Shown: positions 4,604 through 7,087 of the stretch, one piece after another
Layout of the letters: the number at the start of each line of letters is the position of its first letter
How positions within the stretch are numbered: the stretch's first letter is position 1
Source: Candidatus Nomurabacteria bacterium
GTDB lineage: Bacteria > Patescibacteriota > Minisyncoccia > Phycocordibacterales > UBA9973
Length of the DNA: 7,087 nucleotides
Direction: 5' to 3'
Assembly: GCA_020850295.1 (NCBI GenBank)
Contig: JADZEV010000047.1
Coordinates: 1-7,087 of the forward strand
Notes under the pieces: generated by a model
The model's input: only the letters and a program-made list of their open reading frames with translations
Database searches by the model: none
What the model was told of the DNA's origin: nothing
Translations under genes and position numbers: made by a program

Positions 4604-6340
4604 ATGAATCTCGAAAATACAAGGCATTCTCTTGCTCACCTACTTGGCGCCTCGATTATGGATCTTTATCCGGATGCCAAACTAACTCTCGGTCCCGCTA
4701 TTGAAGATGGTTTTTATTATGATGTTAAATTTACCTCTCCTTTAAGTAGTGATGATTTAGGAAAAATAGAAAATAAAATGAGAGAAATACTGCCTTCTTG
4801 GAAATCTGTAACTCACAAAGAGCTTTCAAAAGAAGAGGCACTAGATTATTACAAAGACAATGAGTTCAAAACAGAGCTAATAAATGAAATATCAGAAAAG
4901 GGAGAGAAAATAACTCTTTACACTATGGGTGACTTTACTGATCTATGTCGAGGTGGACATACTGACGATTTGAGCGCTATTGATCCAGAGAGTTTTAAGC
5001 TTGATCGTATTGCGGGAGCTTATTGGCGTGGAAATGAAAAAAATCCAGCACTTACAAGAATTTATGGTCTTGCCTTTGAGTCAGGAGAAAAACTTCAAAA
5101 ATATTTGCACATGAGAGAAGAAGCTGCAAAAAGAGATCACAGAATACTCGGTGAGCAGTTGGATCTATTTCATTTTGATGAATCAATAGGAAAAGGTTTA
5201 CCTATATGGCTTCCTAAAGGAAATATTATAAAAGAAGAACTAGAAAAATGGGCGAAAGAAACAGAAGAGAAATGGGGTTATCAAAGAGTGACAACACCAA
5301 TAATCACAAAAGAGAATTTATTTTATACCTCAGGTCATTTGCCCTTATATAAAGACAGTATGTATGCCCCTATAACAATAGAAGAAGAGAACTATTACAT
5401 AAAGCCTATGAATTGTCCCTTTCATCACAAAACTTTTGCTGCTAGACCAAAAAGCTATCGTGATTTACCGGTAAGGTTGGCTGAATATGGATGGTGCCAC
5501 CGCTATGAAGATTCAGGTAGTTTGTTTGGTCTTATGCGAGTTCGAGGTATGCAAATGAACGATGCTCATATATATGTTCAGAAAGAAAAAGCTGTAGAAG
5601 AATTTGTAGAAGTTATAAAACTTCATGAATATTATTACAAAATATTAGGAATAGAAAATTATGAAATGGAACTCGCTCTTCGTGATCCTAAAAATATGGA
5701 GAAATACCATGGTAATGAAGAAGACTGGAAGGATGCTGAAAGAATGACTATAGAAGCCATGGAAAAATCTGGAGTTCCTTATAAGGTTGTTCATGAAGGA
5801 GCAGCCTTTTACGGACCTAAAATGGATTTTCAGGTTTATTCATCTATAGGCAGACTTTTTACCGCTTCAACAAATCAGCTCGACCTTTATATGGGTAAAC
5901 AATTTAACCTTGAATATACTGACAGTGATGGTCAAAGAAAAGTTCCAGCTATCATCCATAGAGCACCACTTGGTACACACGAAAGATTCATAGGTTTCCT
6001 AATAGAACATTATGCTGGCGCCTTCCCAGTTTGGCTATCACCACTACAAGTTGCTGTTTTGCCTGTAGGAGAAATGCATGAAGAATATGCTAATGAAATA
6101 ACTAAAGTATTAAAGGGCGCAGGTATAAGAGTTGAATCTTGGACAGCAGATGGGCTTGGGAAAAGAATAAGGAAAGCAAAAGTAGAAAAAGTTCCATATC
6201 AAATAGTTATTGGAGACAAAGAACGGGATTCAAAAACTATTACAGTCGAAGGAAGAAATGACTTGAAACTTGAGCAGATAAGTTTGGAAGAATTTAAAAA
6301 TAGAATTCTGGAGGAAATAAAAAATAGAAAAGATGTGTAG
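4604..6340 (+). CDS. thrS: Threonyl-tRNA synthetase lacking the TGS domain
   Basis: Class II synthetase that charges tRNA-Thr. The 578 aa (E. coli has 642) begin directly in the editing domain: RHSLAHLLG carries the HxxxH pair H8/H12 and LCRGGHT carries C115/H119, so the Ser-tRNA deacylase site is intact. The catalytic core (about 180-475) shows motif 2 (YRDLPVRLAEYGWCHRYE, 285-302), LMRVRGMQMNDAHIYV (310-325) and motif 3 (GTHERFIGFLIEHYAGAF, 457-474). The zinc ligands by homology are C271, H322 and H452. The anticodon-binding domain fills about 478-578 (LQVAVLPVGE, YQIVIGDKE). The missing 60-residue TGS domain is not a start-site error: the frame meets TAA at 4544, only 20 codons upstream, and the promoter overlaps the would-be extension. 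It ends in a TAG 5 nt before a bidirectional terminator shared with the convergent small gene. Confidence 0.97.
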   Translation: MNLENTRHSLAHLLGASIMDLYPDAKLTLGPAIEDGFYYDVKFTSPLSSDDLGKIENKMREILPSWKSVTHKELSKEEALDYYKDNEFKTELINEISEKGEKITLYTMGDFTDLCRGGHTDDLSAIDPESFKLDRIAGAYWRGNEKNPALTRIYGLAFESGEKLQKYLHMREEAAKRDHRILGEQLDLFHFDESIGKGLPIWLPKGNIIKEELEKWAKETEEKWGYQRVTTPIITKENLFYTSGHLPLYKDSMYAPITIEEENYYIKPMNCPFHHKTFAARPKSYRDLPVRLAEYGWCHRYEDSGSLFGLMRVRGMQMNDAHIYVQKEKAVEEFVEVIKLHEYYYKILGIENYEMELALRDPKNMEKYHGNEEDWKDAERMTIEAMEKSGVPYKVVHEGAAFYGPKMDFQVYSSIGRLFTASTNQLDLYMGKQFNLEYTDSDGQRKVPAIIHRAPLGTHERFIGFLIEHYAGAFPVWLSPLQVAVLPVGEMHEEYANEITKVLKGAGIRVESWTADGLGKRIRKAKVEKVPYQIVIGDKERDSKTITVEGRNDLKLEQISLEEFKNRILEEIKNRKDV

Positions 6341-6345
6341 AATTT

Positions 6346-6379
6346 AAAAAGATGAGCCTATTCAAAGCTCATCTTTTTT
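6346..6379. terminator. Bidirectional terminator between thrS and the 85-aa gene
   Basis: AAAAAGATGAGC (6346-6357) and GCTCATCTTTTT (6367-6378) form a perfect 12-bp stem with a 9-nt loop. The T-run follows the hairpin in both directions, so it should stop thrS transcripts and those of the convergent minus-strand gene. The last codons of the minus gene (Lys-Lys-Met-Ser) lie in one arm, and its TAG stop lies in the loop. Confidence 0.88.
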
Positions 6380-6615
6380 CCGTTGTAAGGTGGATTTGAA
6401 AAAAACTTTTTATTATCTTCTGATATTGTCCCAGTAAATAATATCTGTGTAAATTTACCGCTTGAGTTTAAAAACTCTTTAGCATCATCCTCATGAATAT
6501 GGTAGACAATAGGATGGCTTGGATCATCTTCATCCCCACTTAATTTTTCAGTTTTTTCATCCACCGAATCAAGGAAACAGTGATTGTAGATCAAAAGAAT
6601 CCTTTGTTTTTCCAT
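6358..6615 (-). CDS. Hypothetical 85-aa protein
   Basis: I do not recognise this protein. It begins MEKQRILLIYNH, a basic turn followed by a hydrophobic strand as at the start of Rossmann-like or receiver-type folds. A strongly acidic stretch follows (DSVDEKTEKLSGDEDD, 16-31), then PIVYHIHEDDAKEFL (35-49), which looks like strand then helix, and FTQILFTGTISEDNKKFF (55-72), again strand then helix. That order suggests a small alpha/beta domain of about three strands, but no active-site motif is clear. There is no transmembrane segment or signal peptide. Support for its being real: a plausible promoter upstream, and a strong terminator built into its 3' end. It is convergent with thrS and divergent from the 63-aa gene. 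No Shine-Dalgarno precedes the ATG. Confidence 0.68.
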   Translation of the reverse strand: MEKQRILLIYNHCFLDSVDEKTEKLSGDEDDPSHPIVYHIHEDDAKEFLNSSGKFTQILFTGTISEDNKKFFSNPPYNGKKMSFE

Positions 6616-6633
6616 TGCTTTACTTTTGTTTAA

Positions 6634-6661
6634 ATCGTACCGAAATTGAGACTAAAGTCAA
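6634..6661 (-). promoter_or_regulatory. Putative promoter of the 85-aa gene
   Basis: The minus strand has TTGACT (6661-6656, five of six), a 16-nt spacer and TACGAT (6639-6634, four of six). The predicted +1 is near 6627, giving a leader of about 11 nt without Shine-Dalgarno. It interleaves with the promoter of the divergent 63-aa gene, so the two could compete for polymerase. Confidence 0.45.
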
Positions 6662-6663
6662 TA

Positions 6664-6672
6664 TGATATAAT
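6664..6672 (+). promoter_or_regulatory. Consensus extended -10 promoter of the 63-aa gene, leaderless
   Basis: TGATATAAT is a perfect extended -10 (TG, one base, TATAAT). Normal spacing puts +1 exactly on the A of the ATG at 6679. A TTGAGA at 6646-6651 could act as a -35, but with a short 15-nt spacer. The element also settles the start codon: a TTG at 6673 would lie upstream of the transcript. Confidence 0.72.
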
Positions 6673-6678
6673 TTGTTC

Positions 6679-6870
6679 ATGGAAAACAATAATACATATA
6701 ACCTGATGCACCAACTAACACAAGAATCTAAAAGCTTGTGGCGTATTAAAAACAACTACCTAAACGAATCTTTAACAGAAGAAGAAAAAGCTTTCTGGGA
6801 AAAATTAGCTAAAGATAAAGATTCGCACATAACTGAACTTAAGGATCTTATAAAAAAACACCTTAATTAA
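6679..6870 (+). CDS. Small all-helical protein (63 aa), unknown function
   Basis: The product starts MENNNTYNLMHQLTQESKSL, continues with WRIKNNYLNE, and has a second helix EEEKAFWEKLAKDKDSHI (37-54) running into TELKDLIKKHL. Two amphipathic helices with the polar pairs E17/K18 and H53/E56 give a faint ferritin-like helical-hairpin impression, but no metal site can be claimed. I think similar short proteins occur in Parcubacteria; this is from memory and unchecked. The ATG at 6679 is preferred over the in-frame TTG at 6673 because a perfect extended -10 ends 6 nt before the ATG. There is no Shine-Dalgarno. A strong terminator begins 5 nt after the TAA, so it is a monocistronic unit, divergent from the 85-aa gene. 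Confidence 0.75.
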   Translation: MENNNTYNLMHQLTQESKSLWRIKNNYLNESLTEEEKAFWEKLAKDKDSHITELKDLIKKHLN

Positions 6871-6875
6871 TTAAT

Positions 6876-6903
6876 AAAAATCCCTGAAGTTTCAGGGATT
6901 TTT
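6876..6903. terminator. Bidirectional terminator between the 63-aa gene and gyrB
   Basis: AAAAATCCCTGA (6876-6887) and TCAGGGATTTTT (6892-6903) form a perfect 12-bp stem with the 4-nt loop AGTT, with A and T runs at its ends, so it should work in both directions. The gyrB stop codon (TAA, 6904-6902) overlaps the end of the right arm. Confidence 0.9.
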
Positions 6904-7087
6904 ATATATCTAGATTTGCCATCTTCGCGTTGGACTGGATGAACGCTTTTCTTGGGGCAACTTCGCTTCCCATAAGAGTATCGAAAACTTTGTTGGCTTC
7001 TTCAGCGTCTTCAACTTTTACTTGTTTCAAAATACGACGAGATGGATCCATGGTTGTTTCCCATAATTCTTCGGCGTTCATTTCTCC
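6902..7087 (-). CDS. gyrB: DNA gyrase subunit B, C-terminal 61 residues (5' part beyond right edge)
   Basis: GyrB is the ATPase and TOPRIM subunit of DNA gyrase, which introduces negative supercoils. Only the C-terminal end is visible. It starts GEMNAEELWETTMDPSRRIL, close to the GEMNxxxLWETTMDP motif at the end of the TOPRIM region, then continues with VEDAEEANKVFDTLMGSEV and PRKAFIQSNAKMANLDI before the TAA. This tail ends like E. coli GyrB (ANIDI). ParE shares much of this region, so topoisomerase IV subunit B is the alternative; the overall wording favours GyrB, and CPR genomes often have only gyrase. The stop codon overlaps a bidirectional terminator. Confidence 0.92.
   Translation of the reverse strand, partial: GEMNAEELWETTMDPSRRILKQVKVEDAEEANKVFDTLMGSEVAPRKAFIQSNAKMANLDI

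Noticed and set aside
6673..6678. TTG at 6673 as the start of the 63-aa gene
   Set aside because: It would begin inside the spacing between a perfect extended -10 element and its expected +1. The ATG at 6679 coincides with +1 and is the better start.
1..7087. CRISPR arrays, insertion sequences, tRNA or rRNA genes, toxin-antitoxin or defence genes
   Set aside because: I looked for direct repeats with regular spacing, transposase motifs, tRNA cloverleaf and T-loop signatures and nuclease or toxin motifs on both strands and saw none. Nearly the whole window is accounted for by housekeeping genes with gaps under 90 bp.

Overview
The window looks like a compact, AT-rich housekeeping locus from a Candidate Phyla Radiation bacterium (Patescibacteria), most likely of the Parcubacteria/Paceibacteria type. 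This is an inference from very short intergenic gaps, streamlined proteins (an SMC of roughly 750 residues, a threonyl-tRNA synthetase without its TGS domain), no recognisable Shine-Dalgarno sequence at any visible start, and small lineage-type proteins of unknown function. The standard genetic code fits: no in-frame TGA interrupts any conserved gene, so the TGA-to-glycine recoding of Gracilibacteria is not seen here.

Layout. Positions 1-4517 are one minus-strand block. In transcription order it holds rpmF (ribosomal protein L32), nusB fused to a NUDIX domain, rnc (RNase III), a two-helix membrane protein of unknown function, and smc, which runs off the left edge. thrS is transcribed away from rpmF on the plus strand (4604-6340), across an 86-bp divergent intergenic region. 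Then follow an unknown 85-aa gene on the minus strand (6358-6615), a divergent 63-aa helical protein gene on the plus strand (6679-6870), and the last 61 codons of gyrB on the minus strand (6902-7087). Convergent genes share two strong bidirectional hairpin terminators.

How the genes relate. Everything recognisable is core information processing: ribosome (L32), transcription antitermination of rRNA (NusB), RNA maturation (RNase III), tRNA charging (ThrRS), chromosome folding (SMC) and DNA topology (GyrB). The order rpmF ... rnc ... smc matches the outer genes of the widespread rpmF-plsX-fab-acpP-rnc-smc cluster, but the phospholipid and fatty-acid genes are absent and nusB-NUDIX sits there instead. 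That agrees with loss of fatty-acid synthesis in CPR lineages.

Most interesting points. (1) The SMC keeps both ATPase head halves but has only about 400 residues between them and no recognisable hinge domain. (2) NusB is fused in frame to a C-terminal NUDIX domain whose catalytic box is degenerate. (3) At five of eight visible starts a -10 element lies 6-9 nt upstream of the ATG, three of them of the extended TGnTATAnT type, and none of the eight starts has a Shine-Dalgarno sequence, so leaderless transcripts appear to be the rule. (4) Terminators, promoters and coding ends overlap to an unusual degree. I see no defence island, mobile element, CRISPR array, tRNA or rRNA gene.
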